From Erythrobacteraceae bacterium CCH12-C2 (GTDB taxonomy: Bacteria; Pseudomonadota; Alphaproteobacteria; Sphingomonadales; Sphingomonadaceae): 64,000 nt of DNA. The stretch's first letter is position 1. Every line of letters starts with the position of its first letter. Made by a program: the position numbers and the translations under genes. Below the pieces are notes generated by a model. That model saw only the letters and a list, made by a program, of their open reading frames with translations, was not told the origin of the DNA and did no database searches. Shown here in pieces: positions 46,870-55,653 of the stretch. The stretch spans positions 1 to 64,000 of the forward strand of contig LSKF01000020.1 of NCBI GenBank assembly GCA_001556995.1, given 5' to 3'.

Positions 46870-48411
46870 TCAGGCGTTGGCTGCGCGCGGACGATTGCCG
46901 CCGCCGCCGCCGGGGCGGCCTCGACCTCGACCGCCGCCGTTGCCAGCCCCGCGTCCGCCGCTGCCGGGCTGACGGCGATCACCGCCGCCACCGCCGCCGG
47001 GACGGCCCTGTCCCTGAGCCTGCCCGTGTGCCTGTTGCTGCTTGCGCTCACCATGAGGTGCCGGGCGACGCTCGCCCTGCGGTGCGGGGCGGCGTTCGCC
47101 TTCTGCACGGCGCGGTTCGCCTTGCTGCGGGCGACGCTCGCCGCGATTGTCACCCTGAGGCTTGCGATCCCCCTGCGGGCGCTGGCCGACCGGACGCGGT
47201 TGCACCCGCTTGACCGGCACGCGCGGGGCAGGCTTGGTCGGGCCCTCGCCCTCCACCACGGCGCGGAAATTGTCCGGCAGCGGCAAACGCTCAAGCTCGG
47301 CGCCTGTCACCTTGCGGATGTCCTTGAGGTAAGCGCGTTCGTCCTCGGCGCAGAACGCAATCGCGATCCCGCTCTTGCCTGCCCGCGCGGTGCGGCCGAT
47401 GCGGTGGACATATTGTTCCGGCACGTTGGGCAGCTCGTAATTGATAACGTGGCTGACGCCCGGAATGTCGATCCCGCGCGCAGCCACATCGGTCGCGATC
47501 AGCACCGGCACGCGCGCCTTGCGGAACTCGTCAAGCGCGCGCTGGCGCTGGGGCTGCGACTTGTTGCCGTGGATGGCGTTCGATTCGATCCCGGCCTGCG
47601 ACAGGCGCTTCACCACCCGGTCCGCGCCGTGCTTGGTGCGGGTGAAGATCAGCACGCGTTCAATCGCACCCGGCACCGTGTGACGGCCCTTGAGGATCAT
47701 TTCGAGCAAGCTGAGCTTCTCGTCCTGCTGCACCATGAAAAGGTACTGGTCGATGCGTTCAGCGGTGGTGCTCTCAGGAGTAACCGAGACCTGCACCGGA
47801 TTGTTGCAGAAGCCGCTCACCAGCTCCTTGATCGCCTTGGGCATGGTCGCGCTGAAGAACAGCGTCTGGCGATCCTTGGGCGCCAGTTCGCGGATCTTGC
47901 GCAGCGCGTGGATGAAGCCGAGGTCGAGCATCTGGTCCGCCTCGTCGAGCACCAGAATTTCGATGCCGGCGAGGTTCAGCGCCTTCTGGTCGATCAAGTC
48001 GAGCAGGCGGCCCGGCGTCGCGACGAGAATGTCGGTGCCGCGGTGCAGCTTGTTGCGGTCCTTGCCCACGCTGGTGCCGCCGACGATGCATTGCACCTTG
48101 AGCCCGGCGAGCGCGCCGTAATCCTTGGCGCTGTCGGCGATCTGCACCGCGAGTTCGCGGGTCGGGGCCAGCACCAGCATGCGGCAGGACTTGAAGGGGA
48201 TCGGCTTGTCGGCCTCGCGCAGCCGGTCGATGCTGGGGAGCATGAAGGCGGCGGTCTTGCCGGTGCCGGTTTGAGCGATGCCGAGGAGGTCGCGACCCTT
48301 CAGCACGGCTGGGATCGCCTGTGCCTGAATCGGGGTCGGGATTGTGTAGCCCTTGAGGTCAAGGGCCTGGAGCACGGGCTGCGACAGCCCGAGGTCAGCA
48401 AAAGTCGTCAT
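46870..48411 (-). CDS. DEAD-box RNA helicase, RhlE-like, with Gly/Arg-rich tail
   Basis: A 513-residue ATP-dependent RNA helicase likely acting in ribosome assembly or RNA turnover. Motifs: Q-motif region, AQTGTGKTAAF, PTRELAVQI, VLDEADQML, FSATMPKAI, VLIFTRTKHGADR, TDVAARGIDIPGV and HRIGRTARAG. The last ~130 residues are low complexity: GERRPAPQ/H repeats, Gln-rich stretches and GGGG blocks ending GRGRGRPGG, typical of an RNA-binding RGG-type tail. Start at 48411 (MTTFADLG). The 219 bases upstream hold its leader and promoter. Confidence 0.92.
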   Translation of the reverse strand: MTTFADLGLSQPVLQALDLKGYTIPTPIQAQAIPAVLKGRDLLGIAQTGTGKTAAFMLPSIDRLREADKPIPFKSCRMLVLAPTRELAVQIADSAKDYGALAGLKVQCIVGGTSVGKDRNKLHRGTDILVATPGRLLDLIDQKALNLAGIEILVLDEADQMLDLGFIHALRKIRELAPKDRQTLFFSATMPKAIKELVSGFCNNPVQVSVTPESTTAERIDQYLFMVQQDEKLSLLEMILKGRHTVPGAIERVLIFTRTKHGADRVVKRLSQAGIESNAIHGNKSQPQRQRALDEFRKARVPVLIATDVAARGIDIPGVSHVINYELPNVPEQYVHRIGRTARAGKSGIAIAFCAEDERAYLKDIRKVTGAELERLPLPDNFRAVVEGEGPTKPAPRVPVKRVQPRPVGQRPQGDRKPQGDNRGERRPQQGEPRRAEGERRPAPQGERRPAPHGERKQQQAHGQAQGQGRPGGGGGGDRRQPGSGGRGAGNGGGRGRGRPGGGGGNRPRAANA

Positions 48412-48630
48412 ATTGGTATAAACTCGCAAAATATCTGCGACGCGCGCTGGCTTGCACAGTGGCAGCCACGCACGGCGCGGGGGTTGAAACCGCCCGCGTG
48501 AAAAGGGAAGTCGTGGGGTAGAACCGAGGCGCGGCCGGGGCGGATGATTTTGAGTTTTCCGCCGCTTCACGCGTGGCTAACGCGCTTCGATCAACCGCAA
48601 ATGGGGCCTGAACCCCCAAATGTCAAAGAA

Positions 48631-49053
48631 TTAAAGACTCGGCTGGAAAAAAGACGCGACTTCAATCCTGCTGACAAAGGTGCTCGCGACCGGATTTCCC
48701 TGCGCATCGCGGGCGGGCTCGAAGCTGTGCGACCGCGCGAATGCCCGGCAGAGCTCGCGCTGGGTGAATTCCATGCGGAATTGCCGCGAAAAGCTGCACC
48801 CGGTCACCTTGCCCTCGGGATCCACTGCCAATGTGTAATCGAGCACCTGCGAGAGTGTGCCGACCTGAATCAGGCGGCGATAGAGACGTTCGTATTTGAG
48901 TTCGGTGAGCAGGGGGCTCGCACCCGGATTATCTGCCATCGCGGTGGAAATGCTGTAAGCGGCTGCGACCGGGGGCTGCGCTTCGGCAGCGAGCGGTACG
49001 CAGACCGACAAGGCAACACCAGAGACTGCAAGCTTGAGCGAAGTCGAGGTCAT
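48631..49053 (-). CDS. Exported TonB-C-like protein, paralogue A
   Basis: A 140-residue protein with a signal peptide (start 49053, MTSTSLKLAVSG, cleavage near AEAQ). The mature part carries the pattern YTLAVDPEGKVTGC ... LCRAFARSHSFEPARDAQG, which matches the TonB C-terminal fold used in many sphingomonad periplasmic proteins, with two conserved Cys. It lacks the long Pro-rich linker and membrane anchor of a true TonB, so an energy transducer role is unlikely. A clear paralogue lies 65 bases upstream. Confidence 0.55.
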   Translation of the reverse strand: MTSTSLKLAVSGVALSVCVPLAAEAQPPVAAAYSISTAMADNPGASPLLTELKYERLYRRLIQVGTLSQVLDYTLAVDPEGKVTGCSFSRQFRMEFTQRELCRAFARSHSFEPARDAQGNPVASTFVSRIEVASFFQPSL

Positions 49054-49118
49054 GTCGGGGCCTTTCCATCTCTGCGAGGACAGAACGACCTTAAACACAA
49101 CACGTTGTCAGGAAGATG

Positions 49119-49517
49119 TCAATCCTTCGTGCGCATTTCCAGAAAGTTCAGCCGCCCCTCATAGCTGCCCTCGATCTGCTTGCCTGAACCATCAACCGCC
49201 GGTTCGAAGCTGTGGTTGCGGATCAACACCTCGCACAGCTTGTCATTGACATAGTTCATGCGGAACTTTTCCGACAATTCGCAATTCGTCGCCGCCCCGG
49301 CTTCGTCCACCACCAGCGTATAGCCGACCTCGCCGCGCCATACTCTGAGACGCGAGGCCTCCTTGAGAAACTCGCGCTCACCCGTGAACGCGATCAGGCG
49401 CGCAGGCTTCACCTTGGACCGCGCTGTGCCGTCGCCGGGCCCCTTTTCCTGAGCCGTAGCGGGCACCGCGCCCGCTGCGAACACAAGGAGGGCGGCCGGG
49501 AGAAGCGCAAATTTCAT
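49119..49517 (-). CDS. Exported TonB-C-like protein, paralogue B
   Basis: A 132-residue protein with a signal peptide (start 49517, MKFALLPAALLVFAAG, cleavage after ATAQ). Mature region: YTLVVDEAGAATNC ... LCEVLIRNHSFEPAVDGSG, aligning with paralogue A including both Cys and the HSFEPA motif. The two genes are tandem, same strand. Function unknown; a periplasmic adaptor or envelope role is inferred only from the domain. Confidence 0.55.
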   Translation of the reverse strand: MKFALLPAALLVFAAGAVPATAQEKGPGDGTARSKVKPARLIAFTGEREFLKEASRLRVWRGEVGYTLVVDEAGAATNCELSEKFRMNYVNDKLCEVLIRNHSFEPAVDGSGKQIEGSYEGRLNFLEMRTKD

Positions 49518-49762
49518 GATGAATACTCTCTGGAGAGGGTCATGCCGCGGGGGTGCGTCATGTGTCTTCCAAGATACGCATTTGATCCGACAGCGCAATT
49601 CGAACCCGAAATGTCATGCAATTCGATGCGTTATGTCCGTTTGCGGCGACAAATCATTTCATAAGTTACACCACTGCGAAAAATTACAACTCGGTGACGC
49701 AGCAACTGCAATGGCCCACGCAATCGCCGTCAGGTGCTGTGGCGAATCCGCACCACGCCCCC

Positions 49763-51325
49763 TCAGGCCAAACCGGCCGCCGCCATCAGCGCCCGAGTGC
49801 TGGGATCGAACTGGCCCTCCCCCGATTCGATCTGCTTGGCGATGGCCTTGCCCAGCTCCACTCCGAACTGATCGAAGGGGTTGATCCCCATCAGCACTGC
49901 ATTGGCGAAGGTGCGATGTTCGTGGAACGCGATCAAAGCGCCCAGAGCGGCCGCATCGCAATCATCGACGAGGAAGGTGGTCGAGGGCCGGTCCCCCGCA
50001 TAGGCCCGCGCCGGATCATCGGAAGATTTCCCCGCCATCAGCGCGGCCCCCTGCGCGAGGCAATTCATCAACAGGATGCGATGATGCGCCGGATCGAGCT
50101 GATCGCCGGGCGCGATGCTGGCGATGAAATCGACCGGGATCAGCTGCGTCCCCTGATGCAGCAGTTGGAACACCGCGTGCTGTGCGTCGGTGCCCACCCC
50201 GCCCCAGGTGACTGGCGCGGTCGGCCCATCGACCGGCGAACCATCGACCATCACGCTTTTGCCGTTCGATTCCATTTCGAGCTGCTGGAGATAATCGGGC
50301 AGCAGCGCGAGCCGCTCGTCATAGGCGAAGACCGCGCGGGTCTGGCAGCCTTTGATGCGGGTGTAGAACTGGTCGGCAAAGGCCGCGAGCAAGGGCGCAT
50401 TGGCGCGGCCCTCGGTGGCGCGGAAGTGATCGTCTACCGCCTTCGCGCCGGCGAGCATCGCGCGGAATTCCGCCATGCCGACCGCCAGCGCGACCGGAAA
50501 GCCGATCGAGGACCAAAGCGAATAACGCCCACCGACGCTTTCGGGGAACGGCAGAATGCGGGTTTCATCGACCCCCCACTCCACCGCCTTTTCGGGCGCT
50601 GCGGTCAGCGCCACGACCCGGCCACCCGGATCCTCCACCCCGTTCTGCGCCAGCCATGTCAGCGCGCCTGTCGCATTGGTGAGGGTCTCGATGGTGGTGA
50701 AGGTCTTGGACGCGACCGCGATCAGCGTCGTCGCCGGGTCGCAGGCAGCGAAAGCCTGTTCGAGCGCGAGGCCATCGATGTTCGAAACCACATGCACATC
50801 GACCAGCGCCAGATCGCGGGTCAGCGCGTCGATCGCCAGCGCCGGGCCGAGCGCCGAGCCGCCGATGCCGATGGCGATGCAATGGCGGATCTCGCCCAGT
50901 GCGCCTTCATGGATCGCCTCGATCAGCAATTCCATCCGCGCATGGAGCGCATCGGCTTCCTCAACCTGCGCGGGCGTTCCGCTGCCGCGCATCGCGCCGT
51001 GAGTGGCGGCGCGGCCTTCGGTCGGGTTGACGATCCCGCCGCCGAACAAGGCCTCGCGCGCGGCAGCAAAACCTGCCGCGTCGGCCAGCGCCTCGAATGC
51101 CGACAGGGCTTCGTTACTGAGGTGGGTTTTGGAAAAGTCGATGCGCATCCCGGCTTCGGCGGTGCTGCCCGGCTCGACTGGCCAGGTGATCCGGCGGGTC
51201 ATCGCCTCGGGCCGCGCGGAATCGGCGGCGAACAGATCAGCGAGCGTCACCGGCGCCATCGCCCGCAAGCCTTCCCACGCCGCGGCCATCGACGCCTTGT
51301 TCTGAGCCCCACCCAATCCACTCAT
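49763..51325 (-). CDS. pgi: Glucose-6-phosphate isomerase
   Basis: Interconverts glucose-6-phosphate and fructose-6-phosphate. 520 residues, near the usual length. Phosphosugar-binding region IGIGGSALGP, VASKTFTTIETLTN, the catalytic Glu area SVGGRYSLWSSIG, and the C-terminal INPFDQFGVELGK matching the PGI signature. Start at 51325 (MSGLGGAQN); the much longer frame upstream runs through the divergent lepB. The 245 bases downstream, before the small exported protein, hold no gene. Confidence 0.96.
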   Translation of the reverse strand: MSGLGGAQNKASMAAAWEGLRAMAPVTLADLFAADSARPEAMTRRITWPVEPGSTAEAGMRIDFSKTHLSNEALSAFEALADAAGFAAAREALFGGGIVNPTEGRAATHGAMRGSGTPAQVEEADALHARMELLIEAIHEGALGEIRHCIAIGIGGSALGPALAIDALTRDLALVDVHVVSNIDGLALEQAFAACDPATTLIAVASKTFTTIETLTNATGALTWLAQNGVEDPGGRVVALTAAPEKAVEWGVDETRILPFPESVGGRYSLWSSIGFPVALAVGMAEFRAMLAGAKAVDDHFRATEGRANAPLLAAFADQFYTRIKGCQTRAVFAYDERLALLPDYLQQLEMESNGKSVMVDGSPVDGPTAPVTWGGVGTDAQHAVFQLLHQGTQLIPVDFIASIAPGDQLDPAHHRILLMNCLAQGAALMAGKSSDDPARAYAGDRPSTTFLVDDCDAAALGALIAFHEHRTFANAVLMGINPFDQFGVELGKAIAKQIESGEGQFDPSTRALMAAAGLA

Positions 51326-51374
51326 TACCGTTCCCCTTTGCGCACAAGTGCGGCTGCGAGTAAGGGGCTTGAGG

Positions 51375-52217
51375 ATGGATGTTAAGACCCAATCTTTCGG
51401 GCAGGCGATGCCCGACCCCGCGAGCGACGCGGCGCGCGCTGGCGAAGGATGGGGTAGCTTCGTCTGGTTCCTGATCAAGCTGTTGCTGGCGGTGCTCGCC
51501 CTGCGAACGCTGGTGTTTGCGCCGTTCTCGATCCCGTCGGAAAGCATGTTGCCGCGGCTGATGAACGGCGATTACCTACTGGCGTCGAAGTGGCCCTATG
51601 GCTTTTCGCGCCACTCGCTGCCCTTCACCGTACCGCTGCACGAAGGACGCGTGCTGCCAGCCGCGCCTGCCCGGGGCGATGTGGTGATCTTCAAGCACCC
51701 GGTCGATGGTCGCGATTACATCAAGCGGGTGATCGCCCTTCCCGGTGACACCATCGCGGTGAACAGCGGAGAAGTCATCCTCAACGGCACCCCCGTCCCG
51801 CGCCGCCGGATCGCCGATGCGCTGATCCCGCTCTCGCCCAACACGGTTTGCGCTTGGGGCGGCGATGTGGTGCCGGGCGAGGACGGCGCGCAGGCCTGTC
51901 GCTATGCGCGGTTCCGCGAAACCCTGCCGGGTGGGCCAAGCTATGACGTGCTCGATTTCGGGCTGACCCCGGCGGATGGCTTTGCCCCGATCACCGTGCC
52001 CGCCGGAACGGTGTTTGTGATGGGCGACAACCGCGACAATTCGCGCGACAGCCGCTTTGCCGCCGTTGCAGGTGACGGGGTCGGGCTGGTCCCGCAAGAC
52101 CTGCTGGTGGGCCGGGCCGAGATCATCGTCTGGTCGACCGATGGCAGCGCCGAGTGGCTCTTGCCGTGGACGTGGTTTTCCGCCGCGCGCTGGGACCGGA
52201 TCGGGGACGCGCTGTGA
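51375..52217 (+). CDS. lepB: Signal peptidase I
   Basis: Membrane protease that cuts signal peptides from secreted proteins. 280 residues from the ATG at 51375 (MDVKTQSFG). One N-terminal membrane segment (about 29-50), then the catalytic Ser57 in PSESMLP and the Lys in YIKRVIALPGD; the box MGDNRDNSRDSR follows. First gene of a lepB-rnc-era run, whose members overlap or lie close. Divergent from pgi by 49 bases. Confidence 0.96.
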   Translation: MDVKTQSFGQAMPDPASDAARAGEGWGSFVWFLIKLLLAVLALRTLVFAPFSIPSESMLPRLMNGDYLLASKWPYGFSRHSLPFTVPLHEGRVLPAAPARGDVVIFKHPVDGRDYIKRVIALPGDTIAVNSGEVILNGTPVPRRRIADALIPLSPNTVCAWGGDVVPGEDGAQACRYARFRETLPGGPSYDVLDFGLTPADGFAPITVPAGTVFVMGDNRDNSRDSRFAAVAGDGVGLVPQDLLVGRAEIIVWSTDGSAEWLLPWTWFSAARWDRIGDAL

Positions 52218-52897
52218 GCGGGCTTGACCCGGCCACCCGCGATTGGCTCGCCTCGCACGGCTTTGAGGTTGTCAACGAGGCCCCATGGCTCGAGGCGCTG
52301 ACCCATGGCAGCTTCAACGGTTCGGGCGCGGAGGTGGCGGATTACCAGCGGCTCGAGTTCCTCGGCGACCGGGTGCTCGGCCTCTCGGTCGCGGCATGGC
52401 TGTTCCGCGCGGGCAACGCACCCGAGGGCAAGCTTTCGCAGCGCTTGAATGCGCTCGTCAGCGGTATGACCTGCGCCCGGATCGCTCGCAAGATCGGCCT
52501 GCCCGCCCACGTCCGCCTCGGCAAGCAGGCGCGCGATGATGGCGGGGCGGATAGCGACAAGATCCTCGGCGACGCGATGGAGGCGCTGATCGGGGCCTGC
52601 TTTATCGAGCACGGCTTCGATACCGCCCGCGACATCATCTACCGCCTGTGGGCGCACGAGCTCGAAGGCGATATCGGCAAGGCCAAGCATCCCAAGAGCG
52701 CGCTGCAGGAATGGGCCGCAGGCAATCGCCGCGCGACCCCGGTCTATGAAGTCACCGACCGCAGCGGCCCCGATCATGCCGCGCGCTTCACTGTGCGCGT
52801 CACCATCCGCAATGTCGGCAGCGCCGAGGCCAGCGCAACCAGCAAGAGCGAAGCGGAGAAGCTGGCGGCCAAGGCGTTTCTGGAAAGCTTTGGGTAA
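52214..52897 (+). CDS. rnc: Ribonuclease III
   Basis: Double-stranded RNA endonuclease for rRNA and sRNA maturation. 227 residues; catalytic signature RLEFLGDRVLGL and DKILGDAMEALIGA, and the C-terminal dsRNA-binding domain with KSALQEWAAG and TSKSEAEKLAAKAF. The GTG start at 52214 overlaps the lepB stop (GTGA), giving 20 fewer residues than the ATG frame upstream. A hairpin follows the stop. Confidence 0.95.
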   Translation: MSGLDPATRDWLASHGFEVVNEAPWLEALTHGSFNGSGAEVADYQRLEFLGDRVLGLSVAAWLFRAGNAPEGKLSQRLNALVSGMTCARIARKIGLPAHVRLGKQARDDGGADSDKILGDAMEALIGACFIEHGFDTARDIIYRLWAHELEGDIGKAKHPKSALQEWAAGNRRATPVYEVTDRSGPDHAARFTVRVTIRNVGSAEASATSKSEAEKLAAKAFLESFG

Positions 52898-52905
52898 CCC
52901 TTCCT

Positions 52906-52925
52906 CCCCTCCCTCAAGGGAGGGG
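52906..52925. terminator. Hairpin after rnc, possible terminator
   Basis: Perfect 9-bp inverted repeat CCCCTCCCT / AGGGAGGGG with a two-base centre. No T-run follows, so it may not stop transcription into era. The sequence CCCTCCCTCAAGGGAGGGG also resembles a dispersed intergenic element of sphingomonads. Confidence 0.45.
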
Positions 52926-52991
52926 CTGGGGGTGGGTGCTCCACCTCACTTGAACGCGCGACATCCCGCCCAAAACATCAAAAAGAGAACA

Positions 52992-53018
52992 GCCCTTCGA
53001 CAAGCTCAGGGCGAACGG
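52992..53018 (+). repeat. Single arm of the 'CCTTCGACAAGCTCAGGG' repeat
   Basis: One uninverted copy of the element reading GCCCTTCGACAAGCTCAGGG..., 13 bases upstream of era, without its inverted partner nearby. Confidence 0.8.
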
Positions 53019-53031
53019 ATATTGTAACCTC

Positions 53032-53949
53032 ATGACAGAAACCATCCCCACCCGCTGCGGCGTCATCGCCGTGATCGGCGCGCCCAATGCGGGCAAATCG
53101 ACCCTTGTGAACCAGCTCGTCGGCCAGAAGGTCGCGATCACCAGCGCCAAGGCGCAGACCACCCGCGCCCGGATGCTGGGGATTGCGCTGCACGAGTTGG
53201 CGGGCACGCCGGTGCAGATGATTCTGGTCGACACCCCCGGCATTTTCGCCCCCAAGCGCCGCCTCGACCGCGCCATGGTGAGCGCGGCGTGGGAAGGTGC
53301 GGAGAGCGCCGATGCAGTGCTGCTGCTGGTCGACCCGATCAAGCAGCGCCGCCATGAATTGGAGCCGCTGCTGGAGGCGCTGGCGGGCCGCCCCGAACGC
53401 AAGATCCTCGTCCTCAACAAGGTCGACCGCGCCAAGAAGGAGCCGCTGCTGGCATTGGCGCAGGAACTCGGCGCCAAGGTCGATTTTGCCGAAATCTACT
53501 TCGTCTCGGCCCTGACCGGCGAAGGCGTGGGCGAGCTGAAGGACCACCTCGCGGGGATGATGCCCGAAGGCGAATGGATGTATCCCGAAGACCAGGTCTC
53601 CGACGCCTCCGAGCGCCTGCTCGCCGCCGAGATCACCCGCGAACAGCTGTATAAACAGCTCCACGAAGAACTGCCCTATGACAGCGCGGTGCGGCCCGAA
53701 AAATACGAGGTCCGCCCCGATGGCAGTGTGGAGATCCACCAGCAGATCGTCGTCACCCGCGACAACCAGCGCGCGATCGTGCTCGGCAAGGGCGGATCGA
53801 AGATCAAGGCGATCGGCGCCGCGGCGCGGGCAGAACTGGCCGAGGTGCTGGGCGTGAAGGTGCACCTGTTCCTGCACGTGAAGGTCCTCGAGAACTGGGC
53901 CGAGGACCGAGAGATTTTCGAGGAGATTGGGCTGGATTGGGTGCGGTGA
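53032..53949 (+). CDS. era: GTPase Era
   Basis: Ribosome-associated GTPase that helps mature the 3' end of 16S rRNA and 30S subunits. 305 residues. G1 GAPNAGKST at about 16-24, QTTRARMLG (G2), DTPGIF (G3), NKVDRAKK (G4), and a C-terminal KH domain with VLGKGGSKIKAIG. Its TGA overlaps the ATG of the next gene (TGATG). It is part of the lepB-rnc-era group. Confidence 0.97.
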   Translation: MTETIPTRCGVIAVIGAPNAGKSTLVNQLVGQKVAITSAKAQTTRARMLGIALHELAGTPVQMILVDTPGIFAPKRRLDRAMVSAAWEGAESADAVLLLVDPIKQRRHELEPLLEALAGRPERKILVLNKVDRAKKEPLLALAQELGAKVDFAEIYFVSALTGEGVGELKDHLAGMMPEGEWMYPEDQVSDASERLLAAEITREQLYKQLHEELPYDSAVRPEKYEVRPDGSVEIHQQIVVTRDNQRAIVLGKGGSKIKAIGAAARAELAEVLGVKVHLFLHVKVLENWAEDREIFEEIGLDWVR

Positions 53950-54614
53950 TGCGGATTGCGCTAACCGTATCGGCATCGGCTGCACTAGCTCTTGGTGCGG
54001 GATGCTCGCCATCGGATGCAGACACCTCGCGGAGCCCGGCTGGTGGCTCGGGAAATGCCACCCAGTACGTCGGGGCCGATGCCAGTGCGGCCTACCTAAG
54101 CGCAGAGGCATTGGAAGCGGGATGCTCTATCGCTGTGAGCTATGCCACGACGCAGTTCGACGAGGCTGACAAGCCTCTCGTCCTTGAAGACGCCACGGCA
54201 TACCCGCCTCAGTTGACAGATGAGGATGCGGCGACGGCACTCGCATACCTTCTCGGAGGAGAGAAGGGCGATCCGGCGACCCCCGCCATCCGCGCGCGAG
54301 CACGCGCATTCGTCACGCTGGTCGGGAAAGACTTGTTCGCGAAATGCCCTGCGATTGCGGAAATCAGGACGAAGCGTGCATTCGCGCCGGACCCCGAACA
54401 GAAAGCACCTCCGGAGACCCCTGACGGTCTGTTCTACACCTACGAGACGCTCGCAATTTCTCTGCCGCTGGTCGACCTCGAGCAAGGGCAAGCCTTCATG
54501 TGGACTGGGGGGAGCTGCGGGCCGCTTTGCGGCGGAACGGGAATCGTGATGTTCACTAGGCAGCCCGACGGATCGTGGTCGCGCTCCAATTACGCGGGCC
54601 TCACCGTGAGCTAG
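53949..54614 (+). CDS. Lipoprotein of unknown function
   Basis: A 221-residue protein starting MRIALTVSASAALALGAGC, a signal ending in a lipobox Cys near residue 19. The mature protein has few hydrophobic stretches, a cluster of cysteines in GGSCGPLCGGTG near the C-terminus and another in AKCPAIAEI, which may form disulfides. Base composition by eye looks lower in GC than the surrounding genes. It overlaps the era stop, so it rides on the era transcript although recO is the more usual follower. Not recognised. Confidence 0.6.
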   Translation: MRIALTVSASAALALGAGCSPSDADTSRSPAGGSGNATQYVGADASAAYLSAEALEAGCSIAVSYATTQFDEADKPLVLEDATAYPPQLTDEDAATALAYLLGGEKGDPATPAIRARARAFVTLVGKDLFAKCPAIAEIRTKRAFAPDPEQKAPPETPDGLFYTYETLAISLPLVDLEQGQAFMWTGGSCGPLCGGTGIVMFTRQPDGSWSRSNYAGLTVS

Positions 54615-54655
54615 CCAAGCCCCGTGTCGAGCACGGGGCGACGAGGAGGGTTTGT

Positions 54656-55252
54656 TCACCCCCGCCCCAGCTTCTCCAGCTTGGCGCGCAGGGCCGCCTC
54701 GTCGAACGGCTTGACGATGTAATCATCCGCGCCTGCGGCGATGCCATCGTGAATATCCTTGGCCTCGCCGTTCGAGGTGCAGAACACCACGATCGGCTCC
54801 TTGGGCGTGGGGATCGCGCGCAGGTTCTGGACGAAGGCGATGCCGTCCATTTCGGGCATGTTCCAGTCGGTCAGCACCAGATCGGGCATGGACTGCTTGC
54901 AGCGCGCGAGCGCTTCGTGGCCGTCCTGCGCCTCGATCGGGACGTAACCGAGGCTCAGCGCGATCTTGCTGGAGACCTTGCGGATCACTCGGCTGTCATC
55001 GACGATCAGGCAGGTCTTGGCCGCGGCAGCGGGAGCCTCGTTAGCCGCATAGCGATCGCGCATGGCCTTGGCCGCTGCAACGATAGCGTCGGTATCAGAG
55101 CTAGGGGCTTCGGACACAACAGGCGCATGGGCCGCCGCCACCGTACCTGCGGAACGCTCAGCCTCGCCCTGCGCGAGCTTTTCCGCCAGCGTCTTGCCTT
55201 CCATGCCTGAGCGACGGTGCGGGCCGGAATTGCGCTTGATCAGATTCTGCAC
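54656..55252 (-). CDS. Response regulator receiver protein with N-terminal extension
   Basis: A 198-residue protein. Residues about 80-198 form a CheY-like receiver: acidic pocket VDDSR, phospho-acceptor Asp in LTDWNMPEMDG, CTSNGEAK, and VKPFDEAAL. The first ~80 residues are Ala/Glu-rich, likely disordered, with no DNA-binding domain; its output is unknown. Start chosen as GTG at 55252, overlapping the preceding 104-aa gene by 13 bases; an ATG 16 codons inside (55204) is an alternative. No sensor kinase gene is adjacent. Confidence 0.8.
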   Translation of the reverse strand: MQNLIKRNSGPHRRSGMEGKTLAEKLAQGEAERSAGTVAAAHAPVVSEAPSSDTDAIVAAAKAMRDRYAANEAPAAAAKTCLIVDDSRVIRKVSSKIALSLGYVPIEAQDGHEALARCKQSMPDLVLTDWNMPEMDGIAFVQNLRAIPTPKEPIVVFCTSNGEAKDIHDGIAAGADDYIVKPFDEAALRAKLEKLGRG

Positions 55253-55554
55253 GGCTCTGCCCCCCCATCAAATGTCGCATAAGCCGCGTCATAGGCGCGT
55301 GCGGCGTAATCATCCGAATAGACGTCCTCGTCCGGCACGCCGACACCTTCGCCCGGGGTCATGCGGATGTGCAGGTAGGGCATCCAGACGTCGCCGAATT
55401 CGGCCTTCTGGTACCACACGTCGAGCACGTCATAGCTCGCCCACATGCCGTCAGGTTCACGCAGGCGAATGCCTTCGCCAATGCGCGGCACGGCGGCGAA
55501 GCGGATGCGCGCCTGGGTTTGATGGGTTTCGTTCTGGACTTCGATTTCGATCAC
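55240..55554 (-). CDS. Small acidic protein of unknown function
   Basis: A 104-residue protein, mostly beta strand by pattern (IEIEVQNETH, RIRFAAVPRIG, YLHIRMTPGEG), Asp/Glu-rich toward the C-terminus and ending AEPCRI. No signal peptide, no recognised motif. It is directly upstream of the response regulator with overlapping ends, so the pair is probably one functional unit. Confidence 0.6.
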   Translation of the reverse strand: MIEIEVQNETHQTQARIRFAAVPRIGEGIRLREPDGMWASYDVLDVWYQKAEFGDVWMPYLHIRMTPGEGVGVPDEDVYSDDYAARAYDAAYATFDGGAEPCRI

Positions 55555-55621
55555 GGTTCAGCCCTTGGTCTGGGGCCTTTGTGATAGCCGGGTAATGCTT
55601 TAAGATTTACCAACACGCATG

Positions 55622-55652
55622 AAAGGCAAGCAGCGGCCTTACCGCCGCTCGC
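55622..55652 (-). terminator. Probable terminator after topA
   Basis: Imperfect hairpin on the minus strand: AGCGGC / GCCGCT core with outer GGC / GCC pairing, beginning two bases after the topA stop and followed by TTTC. Modest strength. Confidence 0.4.
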
Positions 55653-55653
55653 C

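Noticed and set aside
46798..48501. 567-codon plus-strand open frame
   Set aside because: Antisense shadow of the DEAD-box helicase gene.
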